Shown here piece by piece: positions 24,378 through 32,840 of a DNA stretch of 64,000 nucleotides (positions within the stretch are counted from its first letter, which is position 1; the number at the start of each line of letters is the position of its first letter). The notes beneath the pieces were generated by a model that was not told the origin of the DNA, did no database searches, and was given only the letters and a program-made list of their open reading frames with translations. Made by a program: the position numbers and the translations under genes. This DNA is from Saprospiraceae bacterium (GTDB lineage: Bacteria; Bacteroidota; Bacteroidia; Chitinophagales; Saprospiraceae): the NCBI GenBank assembly GCA_022841345.1, contig JALHRR010000002.1:1-64000 (forward strand). The letters are read 5' to 3'.

Positions 24378-25556
24378 ATGACCGATTTACAATTGGATTT
24401 TCAGGATACTGCAATTGCTTTTTCAAGCAAGTCTGACAAAGAGCTCAAAAAGACTGCACGATTATTTTCCCTGATGAACAAAAAATGGCTCGTGGATATG
24501 GGTTCCAAAGTCGGCCTTGCAGCATTTAAATACAAATTGCCATTTGCATCTACACTCGTGGAAGCCACTATTTTCGATTTATTTTGCGGAGGTAAGACAT
24601 TGCTGGATTGCCAGCCAAATATTGATAAACTGAGGGATTTTCAGGTTAATACCATTCTGGATTATGGTGCTGAAGGAAAAGATACAGAAGAGGATTTTAA
24701 TCTTACCATGAATGAAAATATGCGTGGAATTGATTTTGCCTTTCACAATCCCTCTATTCCTGCGATTTCTACCAAGATTACAGGCTTGACCCATACACCT
24801 TTACTCGAAAAAATGCATGCTGGCCTCACACTTACTACTGAGGAAGAACATCAGAAACAAAGTCTTCTAAAGCGGGTAGATGTCATCTGCAACAAGGCTG
24901 CTGAGAGGGGAGTAGCTGTCTTCATTGACGCTGAGGAAACCTGGATACAGAAGCCAATCGATGATATCGTCAATTTGATGATGAGCCGTTACAATAAGAA
25001 CCGTCCTATTGTTTATAATACATTTCAGATGTATCGTACGGATCGCCTGAGTTTTTTGAAAGAGTCATATTCCCATGCAAAATCCGGTGGCTACATTTTG
25101 GGGGCGAAAATTGTTCGTGGTGCTTACATGGACAAGGAGCGTGCCCGCGCAGCAGAAATGGGATACCCATCTCCGATTCAACCGGATAAATTGAGTGCAG
25201 ATGCCGATTACAATGCCGCTATTCGCTTCTGTATTGACCATCATGAGCATATTGCCCTTTGTAATGCCTCTCATAATGCGACTTCCAATCAATTGATGGC
25301 CAGCTATATACACGAGAAAGGACTTTCCAGGGATAATCCTCATTTCATGTTTTGCCAGCTATATGGGATGAGCGACAATCTCACGTTCAATCTTGCTAAG
25401 GCCGGATTCAAAGTAGCAAAATACATGCCTTATGGCCCGGTTCGCGACGTCATTCCTTATCTGATTCGCCGCACCCAGGAAAATGCAGCAGTTACCGGAG
25501 ATCTTAGCCGTGAATATCAAATGATATTGAAGGAAGTTAATCGCCGCGGAATATAA
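24378..25556 (+). CDS. Proline dehydrogenase
   Basis: This 392-residue flavoenzyme oxidises proline to pyrroline-5-carboxylate. An N-terminal helical part is followed by a TIM barrel. Family motifs include VAVFIDAEETWIQ, YNTFQMYRTDR, ILGAKIVRGAYMDKER (Lys-x-x-Arg-Gly-Ala-Tyr) and ALCNASHNATSN. The C-terminal substrate helix ends YLIRRTQENAAV with the Arg pair. It is the monofunctional type; the P5C dehydrogenase gene is not here. Pairing with aroE is positional, with no clear pathway link. Confidence 0.93.
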   Translation: MTDLQLDFQDTAIAFSSKSDKELKKTARLFSLMNKKWLVDMGSKVGLAAFKYKLPFASTLVEATIFDLFCGGKTLLDCQPNIDKLRDFQVNTILDYGAEGKDTEEDFNLTMNENMRGIDFAFHNPSIPAISTKITGLTHTPLLEKMHAGLTLTTEEEHQKQSLLKRVDVICNKAAERGVAVFIDAEETWIQKPIDDIVNLMMSRYNKNRPIVYNTFQMYRTDRLSFLKESYSHAKSGGYILGAKIVRGAYMDKERARAAEMGYPSPIQPDKLSADADYNAAIRFCIDHHEHIALCNASHNATSNQLMASYIHEKGLSRDNPHFMFCQLYGMSDNLTFNLAKAGFKVAKYMPYGPVRDVIPYLIRRTQENAAVTGDLSREYQMILKEVNRRGI

Positions 25557-25576
25557 TAATCATTTGGGAATCCCCA

Positions 25577-25708
25577 ATAGGGTGTGGGTGTGGGTGTGGG
25601 TGTGAGTGTGGTGTGAGTGTGGGTGTGGGTGTAAGTGTGAGTGTGAGTGTGGTGTGAGTATGAGTGTTGGTGTGGGTGTATGTGAGTGTGGGTGTGAGTG
25701 TGGGTGCA
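25577..25708. repeat. GTGTGG/GTGTGA hexamer microsatellite
   Basis: About 130 bp of G/T-rich hexamers (GTGTGG, GTGTGA, GTGAGT variants) lie just after the proline dehydrogenase stop. Translations of either strand give Cys/Val/Gly or His/Thr runs, which are artefacts. Shorter versions occur in the tails of the four-hairpin elements (GAGTGTGAGTTTG). Confidence 0.9.
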
Positions 25709-25867
25709 AGAAGCCGGACTTAGCCTTTGGCTATAATCAAGATGCACTGTCTGAGATTCTCCTATGGACGCAAGGCTGTGAGCCTCTGCTCAAAAGGCTT
25801 ACGAGGCGGTCGTCCAACAATAACAGCTTGCTTAGGAATGGGGGAACTGTCGAAGCTGCGATGAAGC

Positions 25868-25881
25868 GGCGATTCATGAAT
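25868..25881. repeat. Degenerate core of the 188-219 palindrome
   Basis: GGCGATTCATGAAT matches the centre of the palindrome at 188-219, but the right arm has decayed to GGGTCTCGACAC. The following text ACAATGCAACCCG matches 252-264 closely. Confidence 0.5.
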
Positions 25882-26003
25882 GGGTCTCGACACTGTGGTC
25901 ATCGGCACATACAATGCAACCCGACTGTTCACCGGTTGTTATCTAAACCTCTCAACTCCTCAAGTTCTATACTCTTCTTTCTCAATGCTCACAGCTCCCT
26001 CCC

Positions 26004-26355
26004 GGCTGTTTCTCAAAGCTCAAAGCTCGAAGCTCACTTGAAGCTTGGCTGTTTAATTCGGCTGTTCATTTGGCTAATGGGCTGTTTCATTCACCAATTC
26101 ACCAATTGGCTGTTAATCACATCGGTCAATGCTATTTTAGTCATAGTTGGCTGTTCACTCATCATTCATCAATAATAACTCCTAACTGACTGTTTATCTC
26201 ACATTTCACATGTGTTCGAAATATCTGTTTTTCGGCTGGTAAATTAGCCGTTTAATTGGCTTTTCGGCTGTTTCATTCGACAATTCGAAAATTCATCAAT
26301 TCGACAATTGGCTGTTCACTCATCATTCATAACTCATAACTCATAACTGGCTGTT
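26004..26355 (+). repeat. GGCTGTT word array 3 (nine copies)
   Basis: GGCTGTT begins at 26004, 26047, 26060, 26080, 26108, 26149, 26266, 26310 and 26349, all on the plus strand. Intervening words are tandem: CTCAAAGCTCAAAGCTCGAA, TTCACCAATTCACCAATTG, CATAACTCATAACTCATAAC and, after the last copy, TCTTATC three times (26365-26385). It fills much of the 942-bp gap between 25557 and 26498; no gene is visible there. Confidence 0.8.
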
Positions 26356-26498
26356 GATCTCATCTCTTATCTCTTATCTCTTATCTCTCTTTTTCCTCCT
26401 TTCGTAGAATATAACTCGCCATTCATCCATGATCCAAAAAGCTGACAAACCAATCTAGCCACTACCTGCATCTTATGGTCAAAGAAAATCTAAAAACT

Positions 26499-27842
26499 AT
26501 GAAAACATTACTAAACCCCTTTATCGCTGTTTTGCTATTAAGCAGCACATTATTGTCCGCTCAGTCAGTTGAAAGACGTAATTTCTTTGAATCTGCAGCA
26601 AAAGCAAAAGCTTTTTTAAAAGTAATCGATGGATTTGATGCTTCATCCAGGCTGAGAAATTCGGATAAAACACCGGATTCCACTTATGTTTACGAACGTA
26701 CTGATGCAGATGTACTGGCTCATGTGGGCAAGCTTACATATGAGTCTGATCAATCCGGACGTATTAAAACTGTACGTCAATTTGAAATAATTGATGGTCA
26801 ATGGTTGGAAACACTTCGGGCTGATTTGACCTATCAACCAGCCACAAACACAGTGATAACGGCCATTAGGGCACTTGATGAAGAGACTATGGAACTGGCA
26901 GATTTCGCCCGTGACACTGAAAGGACAAGAGACGACGGACAATTATTGTATCATGAACTCGCCTTGTTTTTTGGATTTGACTACCTGCCTTTTGATGTGA
27001 CAGTTGTTAGTTACAACAATAAAGACCTGGCAGATACAATTTTGTCAAGTAATTTTGACCTTGAGATATTTGATTTATTGCCCACAACCCGTCAAACCAA
27101 TCTTTATAATGCTGCCAATAAGGTTTTGACTGCTACAATTGAATCATACAACCATGAAACCCTTGAGTTCAACCCATCGGAGCTAATTGAATATGTGAGC
27201 TATGACAGCAATGGTTCACCTGAAAAGATTACTAACTCCTACTGGAATACTGTAACAGAATCCTGGTTGCCCTTTATCAACTATGATTTCCTGTATACAT
27301 ATGACAATGAGCAGAGAGTGACCAAACAAACAACTTATACAACTTATTTGGGTGAAGACACTGAGATTGACATTGAAGAATTTGAATATCACAATACCTG
27401 GGGAGAAATTACGGTACGCACTTCATCTACTATATCCAATGGTATTTTGACTCCTCTGGCCAGAGAAACATATGATTTTGATAATGAAGGTAATTTGGTA
27501 CTGGAAACACAGATTTCTCTGGAGCAGAACCCTGAAGTAATAGTTGGAAAGCAGCAGCATTTCTTTGGTGGATTGACATCATCAGTTGGCCAGGAAAAGA
27601 AATTAGTTTTCGACATCAGACATGCCAATCCATCTCGACCCGGCGATTTAGTCTACATAACTGTTGAAACTACAAAGCTTGTTAATCTGACAGCCTACGA
27701 TATACAAGGCAGGAAAGCTGGTGGAAAGACTTTCCAGTTTGCAGAAAACTTCAGATTACCTGCTCTTCCTCCCGGAATCTACATTCTGGTGCTTCAGGCA
27801 GATGGTTTTAAACCGGAGAGCAGAAAAATTTTGATAAAATAA
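26499..27842 (+). CDS. Secreted protein with T9SS-like C-terminal domain
   Basis: This is a 447-residue product from ATG 26499, which puts the signal peptide (MKTLLNPFIAVLLLSSTLLS, then AQ) first. The central part has beta units with RHS-like turns (YDSNGSPEKI, YTYDNEQRVTKQ, YDFDNEGNLVLE), as in the gene at 8698-10008. The end (LVNLTAYDIQGRKAGGKTF ... LPPGIYILVLQADG) is a T9SS-type sorting domain, although the usual YPNP start is replaced by RHANPSRPGD. Likely exported to the surface; the ligand is unknown. Confidence 0.7.
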   Translation: MKTLLNPFIAVLLLSSTLLSAQSVERRNFFESAAKAKAFLKVIDGFDASSRLRNSDKTPDSTYVYERTDADVLAHVGKLTYESDQSGRIKTVRQFEIIDGQWLETLRADLTYQPATNTVITAIRALDEETMELADFARDTERTRDDGQLLYHELALFFGFDYLPFDVTVVSYNNKDLADTILSSNFDLEIFDLLPTTRQTNLYNAANKVLTATIESYNHETLEFNPSELIEYVSYDSNGSPEKITNSYWNTVTESWLPFINYDFLYTYDNEQRVTKQTTYTTYLGEDTEIDIEEFEYHNTWGEITVRTSSTISNGILTPLARETYDFDNEGNLVLETQISLEQNPEVIVGKQQHFFGGLTSSVGQEKKLVFDIRHANPSRPGDLVYITVETTKLVNLTAYDIQGRKAGGKTFQFAENFRLPALPPGIYILVLQADGFKPESRKILIK

Positions 27843-27863
27843 TAGAATTCTACACCCCATAGA

Positions 27864-27899
27864 AAATGCGCTTGTCAAGTCAATTGGCAAGCGCTTTTT
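27864..27899 (+). terminator. Terminator after the T9SS gene
   Basis: Stem GCGCTTG (27868-27874) pairs with CAAGCGC (27888-27894), followed by TTTTT. It starts 22 bp after the stop codon. Confidence 0.85.
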
Positions 27900-27982
27900 G
27901 CATTAATATGACACAATTTCTAATCAAATTTGGATGACCTGATGAGGACTTCAATTTTTTTCACCTGATCCTTACTTTTTGA

Positions 27983-28012
27983 TTGTCAAATGCTTTAAGT
28001 TCAGTATGTTTG
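27983..28012 (+). promoter_or_regulatory. Bacteroidota promoter before the 28165 gene
   Basis: TTG at 27983-27985, a 19-bp spacer and TATGTTTG at 28005-28012 fit the consensus fully. The predicted leader is about 145 bases. No other feature is seen in the 322-bp gap 27843-28164 apart from the terminator. Confidence 0.6.
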
Positions 28013-28164
28013 TCTTACGCTTCGACCCGTATCTAAACATCACCCAATAATATTTCTTTTTAAGCGGGAGTTAAAAACTCATTGCTTTTTAAATGTGACT
28101 TCTTAAATGAGATTCGATCTTGTATCAGTCTTATTTTCAGGAGTTTAATTAAATTTTTTGTGTT

Positions 28165-29730
28165 ATGCCCATATCGCAGTCAGATCAATTGTTCGCATTG
28201 GTAAAATCTTTGACCAAAGCTGAGAAGCGAAATTTCAGACTTTATGCACGCAGGAATCAGGATACCGACGAAATGCTGTTTCTTCAAATGTTTGATCTGA
28301 TCGACAAGCAATCTTCTGCCAATGATGATTACATTTTGCAAAAAATGCCTGATATGAAGAAAATGCAGTTTTCTAATGTCAAGCGGCATTTGTACACGCA
28401 GATTGTTTCGAGTCTCAGAGTGATCTATGCTCAAAAAGTAGATCAGATAGCTATCAGAGAAATGATTGATTTCGCCGATATTTTGTATACAAAGGGCCTG
28501 TTCCTGCACAGTTTGAAAATCCTCATCAAAGCTAAAAAGCAGGCAGAAGTCGTAGGAAATTATCGCTTGTATCTGGACATTCTGGAAAAGGAGAAATTGA
28601 TCGAATCTCGTCACATCACCAGATCAGGTCCTGAAAAACCCAAGCATTTGGTGGCAGAAGTCAATCAAATCAATGAATTAAATACTGCGCAAATAAAATT
28701 GTCCAACCTGCGACTATTGCTTCATGGTAACTATATCAAACATGGGCATGTGAAGAATCAGCTTGAAGCAGATCAGTTACGTCTCTTTTTTGAATCGAAT
28801 ATGGAGGGCTTGAACCTTCAAAATATGAGTACACCTGAACGCATATTTCTGATACAGTCTTATGTATGGTACCATTTTATTCTGCTGGATTTTGAACAAT
28901 GCAGATATTACGCGATACAATGGGTCGGTCTCTTCAAGGAACAGCCCGATCTTATTGAAAAAGATCCGGATCTTTATATGCGTGGCTACCATTATTTATT
29001 GACAGCCTCTTTTTCACTTTATGATCTGAAACAATATGCTATTCATCTCGATGAACTGGAGCTTTTCAGGAAGCAGAATTATGCGCGTCTGAATTATAAT
29101 TCAAAAATCATCTCATTCCTGTATGTGCACAGTGCAAGGCTTAATCTTGTATTTTTAAAGGGAAATTATACGGAGGGTCTGAAATTGTTCCAATCTACAC
29201 AGAGACGCCTGCAATTGTATAAAGACAGGCTGGATAGTCACAGAGTTTTTGTTTTTTATTTTAAAATTTCCTGGCTTTATCTGGCAGTTGGTCAGCCTGG
29301 TAAATCACTGGACTATATAAACAAAATCCTGCAACTGGACCTTCCGCAATTGCGCGAGGATATACAGGCATATGCTCAACTGATGTTTTTAATGGCACAC
29401 TATGACATGAAAAACTTTGAAATCATGGATTACCTTGTTCAGTCAGTCAGGAAGAGTTTTGAAAAACTGAAAAGTGTCAGTATTCTTCAGGACAAATCGC
29501 TTGCATTCTTTAGCCGGGTGTGTAAAGCTCCACTCAAGGATCGCAAATCAATATTTCGGGAATTTGAAGAAGAGTTAGAAGTCCTTAGATTAGATAAATA
29601 CGAAAGAAGAGCTTTTATCTACCTGGATATTCAGCTTTGGGTCAAGGCAACCATTGAGGGCAAAACGATTGAGCAAGTACACACTATTCCGGATTATGAA
29701 GCACTGAAGAAGTTGAAAGATGAAAGGTGA
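28165..29730 (+). CDS. TPR-like helical protein of unknown function
   Basis: This 521-residue all-helical, soluble protein has no signal peptide. The N-terminus (QSDQLFALVKSLTKAEKRNF, then RLYARR) is a conserved opening of a Bacteroidota family I know only as hypothetical. The rest contains irregular TPR-like helix pairs (for example at 120-150, 240-300 and 360-400). It is basic and could be a scaffold. Its own promoter and the upstream terminator make it monocistronic. Confidence 0.7.
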   Translation: MPISQSDQLFALVKSLTKAEKRNFRLYARRNQDTDEMLFLQMFDLIDKQSSANDDYILQKMPDMKKMQFSNVKRHLYTQIVSSLRVIYAQKVDQIAIREMIDFADILYTKGLFLHSLKILIKAKKQAEVVGNYRLYLDILEKEKLIESRHITRSGPEKPKHLVAEVNQINELNTAQIKLSNLRLLLHGNYIKHGHVKNQLEADQLRLFFESNMEGLNLQNMSTPERIFLIQSYVWYHFILLDFEQCRYYAIQWVGLFKEQPDLIEKDPDLYMRGYHYLLTASFSLYDLKQYAIHLDELELFRKQNYARLNYNSKIISFLYVHSARLNLVFLKGNYTEGLKLFQSTQRRLQLYKDRLDSHRVFVFYFKISWLYLAVGQPGKSLDYINKILQLDLPQLREDIQAYAQLMFLMAHYDMKNFEIMDYLVQSVRKSFEKLKSVSILQDKSLAFFSRVCKAPLKDRKSIFREFEEELEVLRLDKYERRAFIYLDIQLWVKATIEGKTIEQVHTIPDYEALKKLKDER

Positions 29731-29931
29731 AAGTTTTAATGAAGCATAGGGAGCAGGAATTCAATACACAACCAACACCAATTTGCAAGTTTTATTTAAA
29801 TGGAAGCAAGAAATGTACACTAAGATTAAACTCCGCACCCGAATTTGACCTCTTAAACTGGCAAATTTATTTAACCCATTCCCACTATTGTTTAATCATG
29901 TTATCAGAAACGTCTGCTTAATTCGCTGTTT

Positions 29932-30043
29932 GGCTGTTTTCTCGCAGCTGATAGCTCGCAGCTTTTTACCCGGCTGTGCGCCATTTAACTTTTAACTTGA
30001 ACTTACAACTATTTAACGGCTGTTTATTGGCTGTTGGGCTGTT
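29932..30043 (+). repeat. GGCTGTT word array 4
   Basis: GGCTGTT begins at 29932, 30018, 30029 and 30037, with a variant GGCTGTG near 29971. The linkers CTCGCAGCTGATAGCTCGCA and TTCAGCAATTCACCAATTG repeat words from arrays 1 and 3. It occupies most of the 356-bp gap 29731-30086; no gene is credible there. Confidence 0.75.
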
Positions 30044-30086
30044 TCATTCGCGAACTCATCAATTCAGCAATTCACCAATTGATGGC

Positions 30087-30416
30087 TCACCACTTCTTAA
30101 ATATAAAAAAAGCAGCAAGTATCAGTAGCACAAAACCTACTATGTAATTCCATTTTAATTCTTCCTTGAGATACCACACTGCAAATAGAGTGAATACACT
30201 CAGGCTGATAATTTCCTGAATAGTCTTGAGTTCGAATGCAGAAAATGTGCGGTAACCAATCCTGTTGGCAGGTATCATGAACATATACTCAAAGAAAGCA
30301 ATACCCCAGCTAAGAAAGATGATTTTCCACATTTTCTCCTGTGTATCTTTGAGATGCCAATACCACGCAAATGTCATAAAGATGTTGGATATGGTCAGGA
30401 GCAGGATCGTTTTCAT
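30087..30416 (-). CDS. DUF486 (DMT-family) small membrane protein
   Basis: This 109-residue protein has four membrane segments (about 3-18, 31-48, 72-86 and 90-105). It has the DUF486 pattern FAWYWHLK, then FEYMFMIPANRIGY, AFELKTIQEIISLSVF and LKWNYIVGF. This family is placed in the drug/metabolite transporter clan; no substrate is established. It lies 54 bp after the M14 peptidase gene on the same strand. Confidence 0.9.
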   Translation of the reverse strand: MKTILLLTISNIFMTFAWYWHLKDTQEKMWKIIFLSWGIAFFEYMFMIPANRIGYRTFSAFELKTIQEIISLSVFTLFAVWYLKEELKWNYIVGFVLLILAAFFIFKKW

Positions 30417-30470
30417 GGCTTAACTCAATTTAAATTTTCTTCGAAAAATTAAGCCAGCAATGTACAATGC

Positions 30471-31943
30471 TTAATAGTAATCCGCAAGCGTCTTTTCTCC
30501 TAAAATATTCGCCAGCTCATCCAGCTCATATTTGATACCATTGTGAATATAAATTTTTGCTTGCCCATTCATGTGAAGGAAGAAACCCGGATTGCGTGAA
30601 ATTTTAATTTCATTTTTAAAATCTCTTTCATGCAGAATGATCTGAAGTGGTAATTTCGAAGCTGATTCCTGATCAGGTTGACTTTTTGCCAGTACCCAGC
30701 TATGGCCACTTCGGATGATATCTATAACTTTCATGTTTTGCATATCTTTCCATGCTCCCTTCAGGATTTTCCCGGCTACATATTCATATTGTGAGGCATC
30801 CAGCTCCTCGAATCCCCACATAGTGGATAAGTCGCCTATGTCTGAAATGGTCGCTTTGTAATAGCCTTTTCTATAATCAGAATTGAAAGTTTCTGTCCGT
30901 TGCCATGAAACGTCAATGACCGGAAATTTCTGTTGGTAAGGATATTTAAGGCCTCTGACGATCAGGTCATGAGCTCTTCTTTGGTTGAAAGGTATATCGT
31001 GATACTCATGAAGGCTCTCAAACAGATATCTTTTGTTAGCTATATTCTGAAAGGCATCCAGAAACATGGCAAAATGTAATTGCCTGTTATACTGCTTTTC
31101 TGGGTCCCCGGGTAAATATCCGGATTCGATTAAAATGGTACTTGTGCCCCAAAGTTGCATATTATCACCAAAGGCGCGGGGCTCAAATGTGTCATTATAT
31201 CTGCCCACATTACCGGGTAATTTAGATTGTACCAATCTGTTCATGATTTGAATGAGGCGCATGGCATTAGCACGCACATCATTGATGTCTTTAGCTTCAT
31301 TATAGGCAGGTGCCAGAAATGAAATGACAGCCGGTTTATTCTCCGCTCCTGCCGTATAATAAGCACTTTGATCATGCAGATTAAAACCGAATTTGGGATT
31401 GAGACTATCGCGAACCTGTTTAAGGATTTTGGACTCCGGGGATTCCAGCATCATGGCATCCCTGTTGAGATCTATATCCAGCGCATTTCTTCTTTTATAA
31501 ATTTGTGCACCATCCGGGTTTAGCATCGGAATGATGTAAATGGAAAGTTCATTCTTAATTTTATTCTTGAAATAATCCAATGAATCAGATTGTGCAAAAA
31601 ACTTGCAAACATCCAGAATTGCCATTGTTGCTGTAGGTTCATCACCGTGCATTTGCGACCAAAGCAATATAGGCGTGTCTCCATGTCCGATCTTTAAAAG
31701 TAAAATCTCTCTGCCTTCAAATGAATATCCAATTTGACTGACCTCAAAATCAGGAAGGGTTGAATATGCTTTCACCATGGGAATCAAATCTTCATGCTTG
31801 AATAGTCTGTCCTTGATTCTTTCTTCTTTAAATGAAGACCATAAATCAAAAAAAGGAATTTGCTCCTGTGCCTTGGATTTAGTTAATGGAACTGTGATTA
31901 GAAATATAAAAAGAAATGTACTTAAGATTGATTTTACTTGCAT
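30471..31943 (-). CDS. Secreted M14-family zinc carboxypeptidase
   Basis: This 490-residue protein has a signal peptide (ending KSKAQ at about 26). Zinc ligands fit M14: His99 and Glu102 in QMHGDEP, and His190 in GFNLHDQ. The substrate-binding Asn-Arg pair is in IDLNRDA (160-161), and the catalytic Glu is likely Glu273 in TILIESGY. It is periplasmic or secreted, and removes C-terminal residues from peptides or a related substrate. A long C-terminal extension (about 300-490) is of unknown role. The TACCTTTG box upstream leaves only a short leader. Confidence 0.88.
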   Translation of the reverse strand: MQVKSILSTFLFIFLITVPLTKSKAQEQIPFFDLWSSFKEERIKDRLFKHEDLIPMVKAYSTLPDFEVSQIGYSFEGREILLLKIGHGDTPILLWSQMHGDEPTATMAILDVCKFFAQSDSLDYFKNKIKNELSIYIIPMLNPDGAQIYKRRNALDIDLNRDAMMLESPESKILKQVRDSLNPKFGFNLHDQSAYYTAGAENKPAVISFLAPAYNEAKDINDVRANAMRLIQIMNRLVQSKLPGNVGRYNDTFEPRAFGDNMQLWGTSTILIESGYLPGDPEKQYNRQLHFAMFLDAFQNIANKRYLFESLHEYHDIPFNQRRAHDLIVRGLKYPYQQKFPVIDVSWQRTETFNSDYRKGYYKATISDIGDLSTMWGFEELDASQYEYVAGKILKGAWKDMQNMKVIDIIRSGHSWVLAKSQPDQESASKLPLQIILHERDFKNEIKISRNPGFFLHMNGQAKIYIHNGIKYELDELANILGEKTLADYY

Positions 31944-31958
31944 GAACTCGAATTTTCA

Positions 31959-31966
31959 CAAAGGTA
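31959..31966 (-). promoter_or_regulatory. Candidate -7 box for the M14 peptidase gene
   Basis: TACCTTTG on the minus strand lies 15 bp before the ATG, giving a leader of under 10 bases. No TTG is present at the right distance. The rest of the 381-bp gap 31944-32324 is AT-rich and holds promoter-like boxes only. Confidence 0.45.
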
Positions 31967-32270
31967 GAAACAATCCTGAGCAATCCATATGGATTTCCTG
32001 ATGAGAAGTAATTCAGGTAATCGAGTTTTAATAATCAAATCTTTACAAATCAATAAACCCTTCCAATCTTACCCCAAATTGATTATCTCAGTGATCAAAA
32101 TTGATATCTTGAAATTCATTATATACAGGTAATTTACATTCATAGGTTTATGCAATATAAAATTCTACTATATTTGTTGCTTATGATTGATTTTATTATT
32201 AATTTCGTAAATTGAAAGTACAACTGACTGAATTATCCCGGACAGGAACCGGATTTTACAAATTGGGTAT

Positions 32271-32278
32271 TATATTTG
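32271..32278 (+). promoter_or_regulatory. Candidate -7 box for the response regulator gene
   Basis: TATATTTG fits TAnnTTTG and lies 46 bp before the ATG at 32325. A second identical box is at 32170-32177. Neither has a clear TTG 19-21 bp upstream. Confidence 0.5.
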
Positions 32279-32324
32279 TTAGCATAGATTGCTATGCAGT
32301 AGCAAGAATAACCTTTAACCCTTA

Positions 32325-32720
32325 ATGATGAGCGCACGATTTATATTTGTTGTTGACGACGATCAGATTTATCAATTTACTGCTAATAAAGTTATCACCT
32401 CTATTAGTCCTGATCATACAGTCAAAATTTTTAATGATGGTAAGGAAGTTTATGACTATTTAACAGAGCATATTGCTGAAGAAAACAACATTCCGGACAT
32501 TATTTTATTGGATATAAATATGCCGGAAATGGACGGTTGGTCATTTTTGGACGCCATTGTTCCCAAGCTGGTCAATCTCCACAAGCAAGTCGCAGTATAT
32601 ATCGTCAGTTCTTCCATCGACCATCGTGATATTGCCAAATCCAAGACTTATCCGATTGTCAGGGACTACCTTGTAAAGCCTTTGAAGAAAGAGGTGTATT
32701 TAAGATTGCTTCAGGAATAA
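32325..32720 (+). CDS. Single-domain response regulator (CheY-like)
   Basis: This 131-residue receiver domain has no output domain. The acidic pocket is at 11-13 (VVDDDQ), the phosphoacceptor Asp63 is in LLDINMPEMDG, the switch Ser is at about 95-97 (IVSSS) and Lys118 is in LVKPLKK. All catalytic positions are present. It lies 120 bp before the TPR histidine kinase gene, its likely partner, with a separate promoter between. It may act by protein contact or phosphorelay. The second ATG (32328) could be the start. Confidence 0.93.
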   Translation: MMSARFIFVVDDDQIYQFTANKVITSISPDHTVKIFNDGKEVYDYLTEHIAEENNIPDIILLDINMPEMDGWSFLDAIVPKLVNLHKQVAVYIVSSSIDHRDIAKSKTYPIVRDYLVKPLKKEVYLRLLQE

Positions 32721-32733
32721 ACATTCTATATAA

Positions 32734-32749
32734 TATATTTGTATATTTG
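32734..32749 (+). promoter_or_regulatory. Tandem TATATTTG boxes before the kinase gene
   Basis: Two adjacent TATATTTG boxes (32734-32741 and 32742-32749) lie between the regulator and kinase genes. This suggests independent transcription of the kinase with a leader of about 85 bases. Confidence 0.5.
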
Positions 32750-32840
32750 TGGTTTCATACCTTTAATTAATGCAGCACGGATGTTATAACCGGTGATTTC
32801 AGATTGAAATCATAATTCTTAACGTTATTACTACTGCTAC

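Noticed and set aside
25517-26175. Open frames on both strands with Cys/Gly or His/Thr runs
   Set aside because: They are translations of the G/T hexamer repeat and of the GGCTGTT spacer, with no other coding signal.
29727-29921. 64-residue frame after the TPR-like gene
   Set aside because: It overlaps the stop codon, has no recognisable motif and runs into repeat-rich spacer.
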